Positions 1 through 10,700 are shown, counted from the first letter of the stretch. The stretch is DNA of 64,000 nucleotides from Ramlibacter alkalitolerans (GCF_016722765.1 NZ_JAEQND010000011.1:62001-126000), one strand, 5' to 3'. Translations and numbers: made by a program. The notes: generated by a model not told the origin, from the sequence alone.

Positions 1-1022
1 TGATCGGCCCTTCGGGCTGCGGCAAGACCACGCTGCTGCGTGCCGTGGCGGGCCTGGAGCCGGCGAGCGCGGGGCAGATCCTGGTGTCGGGCTCGGCGGT
101 CGCGAGCGCGGGCGTGAACGTGCCGCCGGAGCGGCGCCAGATCGGCATGGTGTTCCAGGACTACGCCCTGTTCCCGCATCTGGACGTGCAGCATAACGTG
201 GCCTTCGGCCTGGATCGCGGGTTCGCGCGCGCGCAGCGCAAGGCGCGGGTCGAGGAGGTGCTGGCCCTGGTCGGCCTGGAGGGCACCGGCAGGCGCATGC
301 CGCACGAGCTCTCCGGCGGCCAGCAGCAGCGCGTCGCGCTGGCGCGGGCCCTGGCTCCGCGGCCGCAGCTGCTGCTGCTCGACGAACCCTTCTCCAACCT
401 CGACGTCGACCTGCGCGAGCGGCTGGCGCACGAGATCCGCGGCATCCTCAAGGCCGCGGGCGCGACGGCACTGTTCGTCACCCACGACCAGCTCGAAGCC
501 TTCGCCACCGGCGACGTGATCGGCGTGATGCACGAAGGCCGGCTGCACCAGTGGGACGACGCGTACACGCTGTACCACCGGCCGGCCACCCGCTTCGTCG
601 CCGACTTCATCGGCCACGGCGTGTTCGCGCCCGCCACGCTCAAGCGCGTCGGCGACCAGGTCGTCGTGCACACGGCCCTGGGCCCCCTGACGGATGGCTG
701 CGAGTGCGTGCTGCCGGCCGCCTTCGGCTACGGCCAGTGCGAAGTGCTGCTGCGGGCCGACGACATCGTGCACGACGACGACGCGCCGGTGAAGGCGCAG
801 ATCGTGCGCAAGGCCTTCCGCGGTTCGGAATTCCTCTACACGCTGCGGCTGTCGTCGGGCGACACGCTGCTCGCCCACGTGCCGAGCCACCACGACCACC
901 GCATCGGCGAGTGGATCGGCATCCGCGTGCAGGTGGACCACGTGGTCACGTTCCAGCGCGAAGCGGCCGCGGCGGCGCCGCCGATCGCGTCGTTCGCGAC
1001 CTCGACGCCCGGGCTTCTTTGA
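1..1022 (+). CDS. ABC transporter ATP-binding protein, Fe(III)/spermidine-type (5' end missing)
   Basis: ATPase subunit that powers an import ABC transporter at the inner face of the membrane. The reading frame is open from the first bases, so the start codon lies upstream of the window. Walker A (GPSGCGKTT) is read at about bases 6-32, the signature LSGGQQQRVALARAL near 312-355, Walker B LLLLDEPFSNLD near 370-405 and the switch histidine in FVTHDQ near 475-490. A C-terminal TOBE-like region of about 110 residues follows the nucleotide-binding domain, as in FbpC/PotA-type proteins. The permease and binding-protein genes are outside the window, so the substrate (ferric iron, polyamine or other) is undecided. 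It converges on the acyltransferase gene across a block of palindromic repeats. Confidence 0.9.
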   Translation, partial: IGPSGCGKTTLLRAVAGLEPASAGQILVSGSAVASAGVNVPPERRQIGMVFQDYALFPHLDVQHNVAFGLDRGFARAQRKARVEEVLALVGLEGTGRRMPHELSGGQQQRVALARALAPRPQLLLLDEPFSNLDVDLRERLAHEIRGILKAAGATALFVTHDQLEAFATGDVIGVMHEGRLHQWDDAYTLYHRPATRFVADFIGHGVFAPATLKRVGDQVVVHTALGPLTDGCECVLPAAFGYGQCEVLLRADDIVHDDDAPVKAQIVRKAFRGSEFLYTLRLSSGDTLLAHVPSHHDHRIGEWIGIRVQVDHVVTFQREAAAAAPPIASFATSTPGLL

Positions 1023-1049
1023 TCCTGCGTCCCCGCGCCGCGCTCCTCC

Positions 1050-1198
1050 GTCATCCCCGCGCCCTACCCGTCATCCCCGCGCCCCTCCCCGTCATCCCCG
1101 CGCCCTTCCCGTCATCCCCGCGCAGGCGGGGATCCAGGGCTTCCCGCTGTTCCACGCGCTGCGCGCGTGCCCTGGGCCCCCGCCTGCGCGGGGGTGAC
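1050..1198. repeat. GTCATCCCCGCGC palindromic repeat with three truncated tandem units
   Basis: A full palindromic unit at 1111-1198 starts GTCATCCCCGCGCAGGCGGGG and ends in its inverted partner CCCCGCCTGCGCGGGGGTGAC. Before it stand three shortened copies of its first half at 1050-1069, 1070-1090 and 1091-1110, each GTCATCCCCGCGCCC plus a few pyrimidines. The same family recurs at 44385-44461, 56230-56255 and 56552-56616. The block lies between two convergent genes and supplies the last residues and stop codon of the acyltransferase on the minus strand. Confidence 0.85.
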
Positions 1199-1933
1199 GG
1201 CGTGGCGCAGCGCATCCACCGCCGCATGCAGGTCATGCGCCCACTGCCGCCGATCCCGCCCCCCATCCCGCTGCGCCTCGCCGAAGCGCACCTGCGCCAC
1301 GAACGGCGGCCCCGCCAGCGTGCGCCACAGCGAGGTGAGCAGCGTGTCGTCGCCGAGATAAAGCGGCCCCGGGCTGTTCGCGCCGCTGCTCCGGTCGACG
1401 AAGCACAGGGCCACCGGCTGCACCGGCGCCCGCGCCGAGATCGCCGCCTGCACCAGGTTGGCGTGGAAGGGCAGCAGCGCCTCGCCGTCGCCCGTGGTCC
1501 CTTCCGGAAACACGGCCACGATCTCGCCGCGCTGCAGGCTCTCGGCCATGTGGTGCACCACGCGCATCGCGTCGCGCCGCTTCTCGCGCTCGATGTAGAG
1601 CGTGCCGCCGCCGGTGGCCAGCGTGCCGAGCAGGGGCCAGTGCTTCAGGTCCGACTTGGCGACGAAGCGGCAATGCCGCGCCGCATGGATCACCAGGATG
1701 TCGAGCCAGGAGATGTGGTTGGCCACCAGCAGCATCGGGCCTTGCGCCGGCGGTTCGCCGCTCACCTGCAGCGGAATGCCCAGCACGTGCAGCATGCGCC
1801 GGGCCCAGGCCTGCACGGTCGCATCGCGGCGCTGCTGCGGCCAGTGCGGGAACAGCAGCGTGATGGTCAGCCAGCCTGCGATCGCATGCAGCAGCGCGCA
1901 GCCCAGCCGCCACGACGCGCGCAGGTGCCTCAA
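1112..1933 (-). CDS. plsC: 1-acyl-sn-glycerol-3-phosphate acyltransferase (PlsC family)
   Basis: Membrane-bound acyltransferase of the PlsC family, expected to add the second acyl chain to lysophosphatidic acid in phospholipid synthesis, or to act on a related lysolipid. The catalytic NHISWLD (NHX4D) lies near residues 72-78 and FPEGTT near 143-148; a hydrophobic N-terminal segment (about residues 10-30) anchors it. The likely start is a TTG whose second and third bases begin the TGA stop of the upstream pyrX (TTGA overlap), implying translational coupling. The last roughly 28 residues (AVTPAQAGAQ onward) are encoded by a palindromic repeat and are not part of the family; the stop codon itself lies in the repeat. 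Total 273 residues. Confidence 0.85.
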   Translation of the reverse strand: MRHLRASWRLGCALLHAIAGWLTITLLFPHWPQQRRDATVQAWARRMLHVLGIPLQVSGEPPAQGPMLLVANHISWLDILVIHAARHCRFVAKSDLKHWPLLGTLATGGGTLYIEREKRRDAMRVVHHMAESLQRGEIVAVFPEGTTGDGEALLPFHANLVQAAISARAPVQPVALCFVDRSSGANSPGPLYLGDDTLLTSLWRTLAGPPFVAQVRFGEAQRDGGRDRRQWAHDLHAAVDALRHAVTPAQAGAQGTRAARGTAGSPGSPPARG

Positions 1934-3231
1934 CTCGGCCTGGCCTCGTAGGCGACCTGCCCGCCGACGATCGTGCAGCGCACGGCCGCCGGCAGTTCAT
2001 GCCCGGCAAAGGGCGTGTTGCGTCCCTGGCTGCGCAGCCGCGCGGGCTCCACGCTCCACGCCGCCTTCGGATCGAAGATGCAGACATCGGCCACGCCGCC
2101 ATCGAGCAGTTGCCCGGCGCTGGCCTGCAGCGTGCCGAGCGAGGAGCCGAGCACGCGGGCCGGCTCGCTGGTGAGCACGGCCAGCGCGCGCGTGAGCGCC
2201 ACGCCGTCTTCCTGGGCCCACTTGAGCGCCAGCCCCAGCAGCAGTTCCAGCCCGGTCGCGCCCGGCTCCGCCTCGCTGAAGGGCAGCGTCTTGGCGTCCT
2301 CGTCCACCGGCGTGTGGTCGGACACCAGCGCATCGATGGTGCCGTCGGCGAGGCCGGCGCGCAGCGCGTCGCGATCGCGCTGCTGCCGCAGCGGCGGATC
2401 CAGGCGCATGCGCGCATCGAAGTAGCCGATGTCGACGTCCGTCAGGTGCAGGGAGTTGATGCTGACGTCGCAGGTGAGCTTCAGCCCCTCCTGCTTCGCC
2501 TGCCGCACCAGCGCCACGCCCGCCGCGCTGCTCAGGCGGCAGACGTGCACCCGCGCGCCGGTGATGCGCATCAGCTCGAAGATCGTGTGCAGCGCGATCG
2601 TCTCGGCCGCGACCGGCACGCCGGGCAGCCCGAGCCGCGTGGCCAGCGGTCCGCTGGCGGCGACCCCCCGCCCCAGGTAGTAGTCCTGCGGCCGCAGCCA
2701 CACCGGGTAGCCGAAGGTCGATGCGTACTGCAGCGCGCGCTGCAGCACCTGCGTGTTCTGCAGCGGCGCCTCGGCCTGGGTGAAGCCGATGCAGCCGGAC
2801 TCGGTGAGTTCCGCCATCTCGGTCAGCTCTTCGCCGGCGAGGTTGCGGGTCAGCGCGCCGAGCGGGAACACGCGCGCCTGGTGCAGTTTCTCGGTGCGGA
2901 ACTTGAGCATGTCGACCAAGCCGGGCTCGTCCAGCACCGGGTCGGTGTCGGGCGGGCAGACCAGGCTGGTCACGCCGCCCGCCACGGCCGCGGCCATCTC
3001 GCTTTCGAGCATGCCCTCGTGCTCGTGGCCCGGCTCGCGCAGCCGCACCGCCAGGTCCACCAGGCCGGGGGCGACGATGCAGCCGCTGGCGTCGATCACG
3101 CGGTTGGCGCTGAAGCCCTCGGGGATGTTGCGCACCGCCAGCACGCGGCCGGCGGCGAGCGCCACGTCGCAGGTCTCGTCGAAGTTGCGCGCGGGATCGA
3201 TGACGCGGCCGCCCTGAATGAGGATTTTCAT
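1930..3231 (-). CDS. pyrX: Dihydroorotase-like protein without metal-binding histidines (PyrX/PyrC')
   Basis: 433-residue member of the class I dihydroorotase family, encoded directly behind aspartate carbamoyltransferase (ATGA overlap with pyrB). In active enzymes the motif DxHxHLREPG supplies two zinc ligands. Here it reads [10 protein letters not shown] near residues 58-67, so both histidines are replaced (by A and R). The protein is therefore probably catalytically dead. In Pseudomonas an inactive dihydroorotase homologue of this kind is needed to assemble active PyrB dodecamers, and the pyrB-pyrX pairing here matches that. A functional dihydroorotase gene is expected elsewhere in the genome. 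A deletion or sequencing error is unlikely because the rest of the barrel is intact. Confidence 0.88.
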   Translation of the reverse strand: MKILIQGGRVIDPARNFDETCDVALAAGRVLAVRNIPEGFSANRVIDASGCIVAPGLVDLAVRLREPGHEHEGMLESEMAAAVAGGVTSLVCPPDTDPVLDEPGLVDMLKFRTEKLHQARVFPLGALTRNLAGEELTEMAELTESGCIGFTQAEAPLQNTQVLQRALQYASTFGYPVWLRPQDYYLGRGVAASGPLATRLGLPGVPVAAETIALHTIFELMRITGARVHVCRLSSAAGVALVRQAKQEGLKLTCDVSINSLHLTDVDIGYFDARMRLDPPLRQQRDRDALRAGLADGTIDALVSDHTPVDEDAKTLPFSEAEPGATGLELLLGLALKWAQEDGVALTRALAVLTSEPARVLGSSLGTLQASAGQLLDGGVADVCIFDPKAAWSVEPARLRSQGRNTPFAGHELPAAVRCTIVGGQVAYEARPS

Positions 3232-4199
3232 GCCGCCTCCCGCACGTTGCCGGCGACGATGCCCATCACGGCCATGCGCACCGCGATGCCGAAGGTCACC
3301 TGCGGCAGGATCACGCTCTGCTTGCCGTCCACCACCTCGGAGTCGATCTCCACGCCGCGGTTGATGGGGCCCGGGTGCATCACGATCGCATCGGGCTTGG
3401 CCAGCGTCAGCCGCTCGGGCGTGAGGCCGTAGCGCTTGAAGAACTCCTGCGAGGAGGGCAGCAGGGCGCCGCTCATGCGCTCGTTCTGCAGCCGCAGCAT
3501 GATGATCACGTCGCAGCCGCGGATGCCCTCTTCCAGCGAATGGAACACGCGCACGCCCATCTGCGCCATGTCGCCGGGCACCAGGGTCTTGGGGCCGACC
3601 ACGCGCACTTCGGCACAGCCCAGCGTGGTGAGCGCGTGGATGTCGGAGCGCGCCACGCGCGAATGCAGCACGTCGCCGACGATCGCCACCGTGAGGTTGC
3701 TGAAGTCCTTCTTGTAGTGGCGGATGGTGTACATGTCCAGCAGCCCCTGCGTGGGGTGCGCATGGCGGCCGTCGCCGGCGTTCACCACGTGCACGTGCGG
3801 TGCCACGTGCTGCGCGATGAGATAGGGCGCGCCCGACTCGCTGTGCCGCACGACGAACAGGTCGGCCGCCATCGCCGACAGGTTGGCGATCGTGTCGAGC
3901 AGCGACTCGCCCTTGGAGGCCGAGGAGCGCGCGATGTCCAGGTTGATCACGTCGGCCGACAGCCGCGTGGCCGCGATCTCGAAGGTGGTGCGCGTGCGGG
4001 TGCTGTTCTCGAAGAACAGGTTGAACACGCTCTTGCCGCGCAGCAGCGGCACCTTCTTGACTTCGCGGTCGCTGATGCTGACGAAGTTGGAGGCCGTGTC
4101 CAGGATCTGCGTCAGGATGTCCCTCGGCAGTCCCTCGATGGAGAGCAGGTGGATCAGCTCTCCGTTCTTGTTCAATTGCGGGTTTCTTCTGTAGAGCAT
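3228..4199 (-). CDS. pyrB: Aspartate carbamoyltransferase catalytic subunit
   Basis: Catalyses carbamoyl phosphate + aspartate to N-carbamoylaspartate, the committed step of pyrimidine synthesis. The carbamoyl-phosphate loop [20 protein letters not shown] is near residues 62-81, the SASKGES loop near 93-99 and HPTQGLLD near 147-154; the C-terminal [12 protein letters not shown] is also present. At 323 residues it has the usual length. It sits third in yqgE-ruvX-pyrR-pyrB-pyrX, 13 bp after pyrR and overlapping pyrX by 4 bp. No regulatory-chain gene (pyrI) is adjacent, consistent with the PyrB/PyrX type of complex. Confidence 0.96.
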   Translation of the reverse strand: MLYRRNPQLNKNGELIHLLSIEGLPRDILTQILDTASNFVSISDREVKKVPLLRGKSVFNLFFENSTRTRTTFEIAATRLSADVINLDIARSSASKGESLLDTIANLSAMAADLFVVRHSESGAPYLIAQHVAPHVHVVNAGDGRHAHPTQGLLDMYTIRHYKKDFSNLTVAIVGDVLHSRVARSDIHALTTLGCAEVRVVGPKTLVPGDMAQMGVRVFHSLEEGIRGCDVIIMLRLQNERMSGALLPSSQEFFKRYGLTPERLTLAKPDAIVMHPGPINRGVEIDSEVVDGKQSVILPQVTFGIAVRMAVMGIVAGNVREAA

Positions 4200-4212
4200 G
4201 GAGTTCTGGCGG

Positions 4213-4734
4213 TCAGCTGGCCGTCTCGAGCGCGAAAGTGAACAGCCCGCCGGAATCGCGCGCCAGCGCCAGGGCCTGCGTGGCCGGCAGGCTCACGCGC
4301 GCGGCGGCGTAGTCGGCCTGCACCGGCAGCTCGCGGCCGCCGCGGTCCACCAGCACCGCCAGCGCGACCTGGGCGGGCCGGCCGTAGTCGAACAGTTCGT
4401 TGAGCACGGCGCGGATGGTGCGGCCGGTGTAGAGCACGTCGTCGAGCAGCAGGATGTGGGCGCCGTTGACGTCGAAGTCCAGCCGCGTCTGCGCGGTGGG
4501 TGCGAGGCCGCGCCGCGCGAAATCGTCGCGGTGCATGGCCGACGAGATCACGCCGGCCTCGCCCGGGCGGCCCAGGTCCTTCTGCAGGCGTTCGGCCATC
4601 CAGGCGCCGCCCGAGGTGATGCCGACCAATTGCGTGTTCGGCTGCAGCAGGCGCTGCACGCCGTGCAGCAGTTCGCGGTAGAGCCCCTCGGCGTCGAGGA
4701 ACAGCGCGCCGGAGTTGGCGGAGGCGGGATTCAA
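4213..4734 (-). CDS. pyrR: PyrR-type pyrimidine regulator / uracil phosphoribosyltransferase
   Basis: Type I phosphoribosyltransferase of the PyrR family, 173 residues. The PRPP-binding motif [15 protein letters not shown] lies at about residues 93-107 and the flexible-loop region SSAMHRDDF near 64-72. In Gram-positive bacteria PyrR attenuates pyr mRNA; in proteobacteria its place beside pyrB suggests a pyrimidine-linked role, but whether it binds RNA here is not shown by the sequence. Its ATG overlaps the ruvX stop (ATGA), so the two are co-translated. Some residual uracil phosphoribosyltransferase activity is likely from the family. Confidence 0.9.
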   Translation of the reverse strand: MNPASANSGALFLDAEGLYRELLHGVQRLLQPNTQLVGITSGGAWMAERLQKDLGRPGEAGVISSAMHRDDFARRGLAPTAQTRLDFDVNGAHILLLDDVLYTGRTIRAVLNELFDYGRPAQVALAVLVDRGGRELPVQADYAAARVSLPATQALALARDSGGLFTFALETAS

Positions 4735-5153
4735 GGCAGGCTCCTCAGGAATTGTTCCAGGATGACGCAGGCGCTGGCCGCGTCGGCATCGCGGGCACCG
4801 GAGGCCAGCGCCTCGGTCGTGCTGTAGCGCTCGTCCACTTCATAGACCGGCTTGCCGCAGCGGCCGCGCAGCTGGCGCGCGAACTTGCGCGCGCGCACCG
4901 TATTTTCGTGGCTCGCGCCGTCGGGATGGAAGGGCACGCCGACCACCAGTGCGTCGGGCTGCCATTCGCGCACGCGCGCCTCGGCGGCGGCCAGCCGCGC
5001 CTCGGCACTGTCGGCGGCGATCGTCGGCTGCGGCGTGGCGGTGCGCAACAGGCGGTTGCCCGCGGCGACGCCGGTGCGCCGGAGGCCGAAATCGAAAGCA
5101 AGAAAGGTCTGGAACTGCGCGGGAACGACGGGCGACGGCAGGCTTTCAGGCAT
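4731..5153 (-). CDS. ruvX: Putative pre-16S rRNA nuclease / Holliday junction resolvase-like RuvX (YqgF)
   Basis: 140-residue RNase H-fold protein. It begins with the characteristic LAFDFGLRRTGVA near residues 17-29, which contains the first acidic catalytic residue, and has LVVGVPFHPDG near 68-78 and DERYSTTEA near 105-113. YqgF proteins act in maturation of the 16S rRNA 5' end and have also been proposed to cut Holliday junctions. It overlaps the end of yqgE by 8 bp and the start of pyrR by 4 bp, the arrangement usual in beta- and gamma-proteobacteria. Confidence 0.93.
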   Translation of the reverse strand: MPESLPSPVVPAQFQTFLAFDFGLRRTGVAAGNRLLRTATPQPTIAADSAEARLAAAEARVREWQPDALVVGVPFHPDGASHENTVRARKFARQLRGRCGKPVYEVDERYSTTEALASGARDADAASACVILEQFLRSLP

Positions 5154-5724
5154 GCCCCGCGCCCGGCGACAGCATCCAGGACTGCAGCCCCAGCAGCGAC
5201 AGCGCCTTCTCGTAGCGTTCGGCGATCGGGGTGTCGAAGATCACGCTGGGGTCCGCACCCACGGTGAGCCAGCTGTTTTCCGCCAGCTCCGATTCGAGCT
5301 GGCCCTCGCCCCAGGCGGAGTAGCCGAGCGTCACCAGCAGCTTGCGCGGCCCCGCCCCGGTGGCGATCGCTTCCAGCACGTCCTTCGAGGTCGTCATCTC
5401 GAGCCCGCCGGGGATCGTCATCGTCGAGGCGTACACCGATTCGTCGGCCTCGGCGCCTTCGGCGTGCACCGCCTCGTGCAGCACGAAGCCCCGCTCGGTC
5501 TGCACCGGGCCGCCCTGCAGCACCGGGGTGCTGGCGAGGTCGGCGCGGCCCAGGGGCAGGTCCACCTTCTCGAACAGGTTCTTGAGGTTGATGTCCGTGG
5601 GCTTGTTGATCACGAGGCCCAGCGCGCCCTTCTGGCTGTGCTCGCACAGGTACACCACCGAGCGCGCGAACGACGCGTCCTGCAGGCCCGGCATGGCGAT
5701 CAGGAAGTGGTGCGTCAGGTTCAT
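5146..5724 (-). CDS. YqgE/AlgH family protein
   Basis: UPF0301 (YqgE/AlgH) protein of unknown biochemical role, 192 residues from the preferred start. The family N-terminus [13 protein letters not shown] follows the methionine at 5724, so this ATG is chosen over one 18 bp upstream (5742), which would add only [25 protein letters not shown] and [15 protein letters not shown] are all typical. First gene of the yqgE-ruvX-pyrR-pyrB-pyrX cluster. It is divergent from the photolyase with under 40 bp between start codons, so the two promoters must overlap or lie in coding sequence. Confidence 0.9.
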   Translation of the reverse strand: MNLTHHFLIAMPGLQDASFARSVVYLCEHSQKGALGLVINKPTDINLKNLFEKVDLPLGRADLASTPVLQGGPVQTERGFVLHEAVHAEGAEADESVYASTMTIPGGLEMTTSKDVLEAIATGAGPRKLLVTLGYSAWGEGQLESELAENSWLTVGADPSVIFDTPIAERYEKALSLLGLQSWMLSPGAGHA

Positions 5725-5761
5725 CGGAGCTTCGTCGCCCATGGCTGCTATTTTACGGGCG

Positions 5762-7216
5762 ATGGCGACCCCCTACTCCGCGGGCCTGGTCTGGTTCCGC
5801 CGGGACCTCCGCGCCGACGACCATGCCGCCCTGCAGCAGGCGCTGCGGGCCTGCGCGAGCGTGCATGCTGCTTTCGTTTTCGACAGCGCGATCCTCGACG
5901 GCCTGCCGCGCCCGGACCGCCGGGTCGAGTTCATCCGCGACGCCGCGGCGATGCTCGACGACGACCTGCGGGCACTCGGCGGCCCGGGGCGCGGGCTCAT
6001 CGCCCTGCACGGCGACGCGGCCGAAGCGATTCCGCGCCTGGCCGCGCAGCTGGGCGTGCAGGCGGTGTTCGCTAACCACGACGACGATCCGGCGGCGCTG
6101 GCGCGCGATGACTGCGTGCGCGAGCGGCTCGCGCGCGCCGGCATCGCCCTGCACACCTTCAAGGACCACGTGGTGTTCGAGCGGGCCGAGATCCGCACGC
6201 AGGCCGGCCAGCCCTATTCCGTGTTCACGCCTTATGCGCGGGCCTGGCTGGCGCGGGTCGACCCTGCCGACCTGGCGCCGTTCGAGGTCGCGGCGCACGC
6301 CCGGCGCCTGGCGCCGCGTCCCCGCGAATGGGACCACGCCGTGCCCGGGCTGGAGGAACTCGGCTTCGCCCCGTCCAACCTGCGCGCGACGGGCGTGCGG
6401 CCGGGCGCCACCGGTGCGCAGGAGACGCTGCGCGCCTTCCTGCAGCGGATCGATCGCTACGACGCGCAGCGCGATCGACCGGCGCTCGCAGCCACCAGCG
6501 GCCTGAGCGTGCACCTGCGCTTCGGCACCGTCTCGATCCGCGACCTGGTGCGGCAAGCGCGTGCGCTGGACGGATCCGGTGCGGCCACGTGGTTGAAGGA
6601 ACTGGTCTGGCGCGAGTTCTACTTCCAGGTGCTGGCGAACTTCCCGCAGGTGGGCCGCGGCGAGAGCTTCCGGCCCGCCTACGACCGCATCGCCTGGGAC
6701 CAGGGAGCGCAGGCCGATGCGCGCTTCGCCGCCTGGTGCGAGGGCCGCACCGGCTACCCGCTGGTCGACGCGGCGATGCGGCAGTTGAACACCACCGGCT
6801 TCATGCACAACCGCCTGCGCATGGTGACGGCCAGCTTCCTGTGCAAGGACCTGGGCCTGGACTGGCGCCGCGGCGAGCGCTGGTTCGCCGAACGGCTGAT
6901 CGACTACGAGCTCGCCTCGAACAACGGCGGCTGGCAGTGGGCCAGTTCCTCGGGCTGCGACGCGCAGCCGTGGTTCCGTATCTTCAATCCCCTCACGCAA
7001 AGCGAAAGGTTCGATCCGCAGGGCGACTTCATCCGGCACTACGTGCCCGAACTCGCGCAGCTGCCCGCGGCACTGCTGCACGCGCCGTGGCAGGCGAAGC
7101 CGGTGGACCTCGCGGCGGCCGGCCTCTCGCTCGGCCGGGACTACCCGCTTCCGATCGTCGATCACGCGCAGGCCCGCGCGCAGACGCTGGCGCGCTACGC
7201 CGTCGTGAAGGCGTGA
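5762..7216 (+). CDS. phrB: Deoxyribodipyrimidine photo-lyase
   Basis: Light-driven repair of cyclobutane pyrimidine dimers using FAD and an antenna chromophore. The N-terminal Rossmann domain opens [16 protein letters not shown] (about residues 8-23). The C-terminal FAD domain has [15 protein letters not shown] near 278-292, [21 protein letters not shown] near 335-355, and [20 protein letters not shown] near 390-410 with the electron-transfer tryptophans. Length 484 residues fits class I CPD photolyase. The frame is open far upstream, but the ATG at 5762 is chosen because the family N-terminus begins there and everything upstream is antisense to yqgE. Confidence 0.95.
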   Translation: MATPYSAGLVWFRRDLRADDHAALQQALRACASVHAAFVFDSAILDGLPRPDRRVEFIRDAAAMLDDDLRALGGPGRGLIALHGDAAEAIPRLAAQLGVQAVFANHDDDPAALARDDCVRERLARAGIALHTFKDHVVFERAEIRTQAGQPYSVFTPYARAWLARVDPADLAPFEVAAHARRLAPRPREWDHAVPGLEELGFAPSNLRATGVRPGATGAQETLRAFLQRIDRYDAQRDRPALAATSGLSVHLRFGTVSIRDLVRQARALDGSGAATWLKELVWREFYFQVLANFPQVGRGESFRPAYDRIAWDQGAQADARFAAWCEGRTGYPLVDAAMRQLNTTGFMHNRLRMVTASFLCKDLGLDWRRGERWFAERLIDYELASNNGGWQWASSSGCDAQPWFRIFNPLTQSERFDPQGDFIRHYVPELAQLPAALLHAPWQAKPVDLAAAGLSLGRDYPLPIVDHAQARAQTLARYAVVKA

Positions 7217-7226
7217 GCCAGGCGGC

Positions 7227-7589
7227 TCAGAGCAGGATGGCGACGATCACCGCGATCACGACGATGATCAGGATGTCGCGGTCGCTCAGGGCGCCGCCGG
7301 CGGGCAGTGCGTCGATGCGCTGCGCCAGCATGTGGACTTCGGCGTCGGTCATGGCGGCCACGCGCCCGGCGGCGTTCAGGCCGCCCACGCCCATGGCCTG
7401 CAGGCGCTCGCGCAGGTCGGCGCGCTCGAGGAAGGCCTGGACCTGCGCGCGTTCCATGTCGCTCTGGCTGGCGGATGGGAGCGCGTCGGCGCCTATCATG
7501 CCGCTCCATGCCGGCGGCACGGGCGCCACGAGCGCTGCGGCAAGAAGGAACGCAAGAACCCGGGATCGCTGCTGGCCTGCCCTTGGCAT
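7227..7589 (-). CDS. PA2779-like small membrane protein
   Basis: 120-residue protein with an N-terminal signal-like hydrophobic segment (about residues 11-27), a short soluble middle rich in Arg/Glu/Ala and a C-terminal transmembrane helix DILIIVVIAVIVAILL running to the last residue. This is the layout of the PA2779 family (also known as DUF6627), whose function is unknown. In other genomes members often stand next to a PA2778-like cysteine peptidase; no such gene is adjacent here. It faces the end of the photolyase gene, with 10 bp between stop codons. Confidence 0.8.
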   Translation of the reverse strand: MPRAGQQRSRVLAFLLAAALVAPVPPAWSGMIGADALPSASQSDMERAQVQAFLERADLRERLQAMGVGGLNAAGRVAAMTDAEVHMLAQRIDALPAGGALSDRDILIIVVIAVIVAILL

Positions 7590-7669
7590 GTGTCACCTCC
7601 GCGGAAGGAGGCTCATCCTAAGGGGCCCTGCAGGCGGCGCCAGCGGCCGCGCGAGGTAACAGTTGCCTT

Positions 7670-7705
7670 CACTTGCTGCAGGCTGCTGGCGGCCTGCAGC
7701 AAGTG
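7670..7705 (-). terminator. 14-bp perfect hairpin downstream of chpA
   Basis: CACTTGCTGCAGGC at 7670-7683 pairs exactly with GCCTGCAGCAAGTG at 7692-7705 around an 8-nt loop, 10 bp past the chpA stop. No clear U-tract follows on the minus strand, so it may stop transcription weakly or protect the 3' end of the operon mRNA. Confidence 0.6.
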
Positions 7706-7714
7706 ATTGCGTGC

Positions 7715-10700
7715 TTACGCCGTCACCGCCGCGCGCGAGTACTGCCTGACCAGGCCGAGCAGCTCCTCTTCCGAGTACGGCTTGCCCAGGTAGTGGTTCA
7801 CGCCGAGTTCCTTGGCGTGCTCGCGGTGCTTCTCGGCGATGCGCGACGTGATCATCACGATCGGCAGGTGCCGCAGGCGCTCGTCGGCGCGGATGTTGCG
7901 GGCCAGGTCGAAGCCGTCCATGCGCGGCATCTCGATGTCGGACAGCACCACCGCCGGCAGTTCCTCGGCCAGCCGCTCCAGCGCCTGCAGGCCGTCGGCC
8001 GCCAGCGCGACGCGGTAGCCTTCGCGCGCCAGCAGGCGCTGCGTCACGCGGCGCACCGTGATCGAGTCGTCCACCACCAGCACCAGCGGCACCGTCGGCG
8101 CGGCGGCCACGGTCGCCGGCTTGACCGGCTGGCCGTCGCGCTGCGCCTTGGCGGCTTCGGCGCGCTCGGCGCCCATCTGCCGGGCCAGTTCGCCGTACAC
8201 CTGCACCAGCGCCACCGGGTTGTAGATCAGCACCACGGCACCTGAGGCCAGCACGGTCATGCCGGCCAGGCCGGGCAGCCGCGACAGCTGCGGGCCGAGG
8301 TTCTTGACCACGACTTCCTGGTTGCCCAGCACTTCGTCGAGGTGCACGGCCACGCGCTGGGCGGCCGAGCGGAAGATCACGACCGGCAGCGTCTTGCCTT
8401 GCGGCTCGGTGCTGCGCGGCGAGGATTGCAGCAGCGCCCCGGACCAGAAGAAGGGCAGCTGCTCGCCGCCGAACTCGAAGGTGCCGGTGGCATAGGCCTT
8501 CTGCACGTCGTCGATGCTGGCGCGGCGCACCAGTTCCACCAGGTGGGCCGGCACGCCGATCGACAGCTTGCCGGAGCGCACCATCACCACCTGCGTCACC
8601 GCGGTGGTCAGGGGCAGCACCAGCTTGAAGGTGGTGCCGCGGCCGGCTTCCGTGGTGGTCTCGATGCGGCCGCCGAGCGCGTTGACTTCGTTGCGCACCA
8701 CGTCCATGCCGACGCCGCGGCCGGAGAGTTCCGTCACCTGCGCCGCCGTCGAGAAGCCGGGCAGGAAGATCAGGTTGGCGGCTTCCTCGGTGCTGATCTG
8801 CTGGTCGGCCGTGACCAGGCCCTGCTGCAGCGCCTTGTCGCGGATGCGCGGCAGGTCGAGGCCGGCGCCGTCGTCCCGGAATTCCACCGAGACGTCGTTG
8901 CCTTCCTGGCGCACGTGCACCACGATGTTGCCGCTGGCTTCCTTGCCCTGCGCGCTGCGCTGCTCCGGCGCTTCGATGCCGTGGGCGACGCAGTTGCGCA
9001 GCAGGTGTTCGAAGGCAGGCGTCATGCGGTCCAGCACGCCGCGGTCCATCTCGATCGAGGCGCCGATCACGTCCAGCTTGACCTGCTTGCCGGTCTCCTT
9101 GGCGGCCAGCCGCACCACGCGGTACAGGCGCTCGGAGATGCCGTCGAATTCCACCATGCGCGTGCGCAGCAGGTCGCGCTGCAGCTCGCGCGTCTGGCGG
9201 GCCTGGGCGATCAGGTCGTCCTCGGTCGCCTCCACCACGCGCTGGATGTTGCGCTGCACCGTCGCCACGTCGTTCACCGATTCGGCCATCAGGCGCGTCA
9301 GTTCCTGCACGCGGGTGAAGCGGTCGAACTCCAGCGGGTCGAAGCCGCTGGCCGTGTCCTTGGCCTGCGCCATGCGCGACTGCATCTGCGACTCGGCCTG
9401 CACTTCGATCTCGCGCAGCTGCGCGCGCAGGCGGTCCAGGTTGCCCGTGAGGTCGCCGAGCGAGCCGCGCAGCTGGCGCAGCTCGGACTCGAGGCGCGAG
9501 CGCGTGATCATCACCTCGCCGGCCTGGTTCACCAGCCGGTCCAGCAGCTGGGCGCGCACCCGCACGGCCTGGTTGGAGGCCTGGCGCGAAGGCGTGAGGG
9601 CGGTCTGCACCGGCCCCGCGATCGGCATCCGCGCCACCGGGGCAGCGGGCTGCGCAGCGGCGGGCTCGCTCGCCTCGATGGACTCCGGCCCGATCGGCGA
9701 CGCGGCTTGTTCCGCCACGCTGGACGCATCCGGCTCGCTGGCGGGCTCCTCGACCACCGCGAACGATGCAGCCTCCTCCACCGCCTGCGGTTCCGCCGGG
9801 GCGAAGCCGCCGGTGGCACGCAGCGTGTCGAAGCGGGCCTGCATCGTGTCGAAGCGCTGCAGCAGCGCCTCGATGTCGACGGCGGCGATGTTCTCGTGCC
9901 CGAGGAACTCCACCTCGGACTCCATGCGGTGCGCCAGTTCGCCGAGCTGCAGCGCGCCGGCCAGGCGGGCGCTGCCCTTGAGGGTGTGCAGCGCGCGCAG
10001 CACCTGGTCGCGCGGCTCGCGCTGCCCCGGGTGGGCGGCCCAGGCGCGCAGTCCGCTGGCCAGCTTGGGCATCAGCTCCGCGCCTTCTTCCTCGAAGATC
10101 GGGAACAGGTCCGGATCGATCGCATCGACGACGTCGAGTTCTTCGTCGCCGTGGGCCTTGAGCAGCGGCGCGAGCGCGGCGGCCGGCGGCAGGGTGATCG
10201 CGATGGGCGCGCGCACCGGCGCGGCGGCGGCCACCGGCTCCTCGGCCGGGACGGAGGTCGCGAAGCCGGAATCGTCCTCGTCGAAGCAGCTTTCCTGCTC
10301 TTCGCAGCGGATCTCGCCTTCGAATTCCTTGAGCGCGTGCAGCTCCTGCAGCAGGCGCGCTTCGGGCTTCTTCAGGAAGCCGGCGGCGAACTGGTGCAGC
10401 AGCCGGCGCACTTCCTCGGCGGCTTCGGTGAAGGTGCGGGCGTGCTGCGGCGTGCCGTCGGCCAGCGACTGCGTGTGCTGCAGGGCGCCTTCGAGCGCGC
10501 GGGCGATGTCGGACAGCGCCTGGAAACCCACGGTGGCGGAGCTGCCGGCCAGCGCATGGGCCCAGCCCACGGTGGAATCGGGCACGCGCTCCGACATCTG
10601 CAGCGTCCACTCGCTGATCTCGGTGACGAGCCGGCGCGACCACTCGTCCGCCTCGTTCAGGTAGACGTTGTAGAGCGGGATGCCGATGCGCAGGTCGCCG

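Noticed and set aside
1050..1110. Tandem GTCATCCCCGCGC units considered as a CRISPR array
   Set aside because: Units are 20-21 bp with no unique spacers, and no cas genes are present anywhere in the window.
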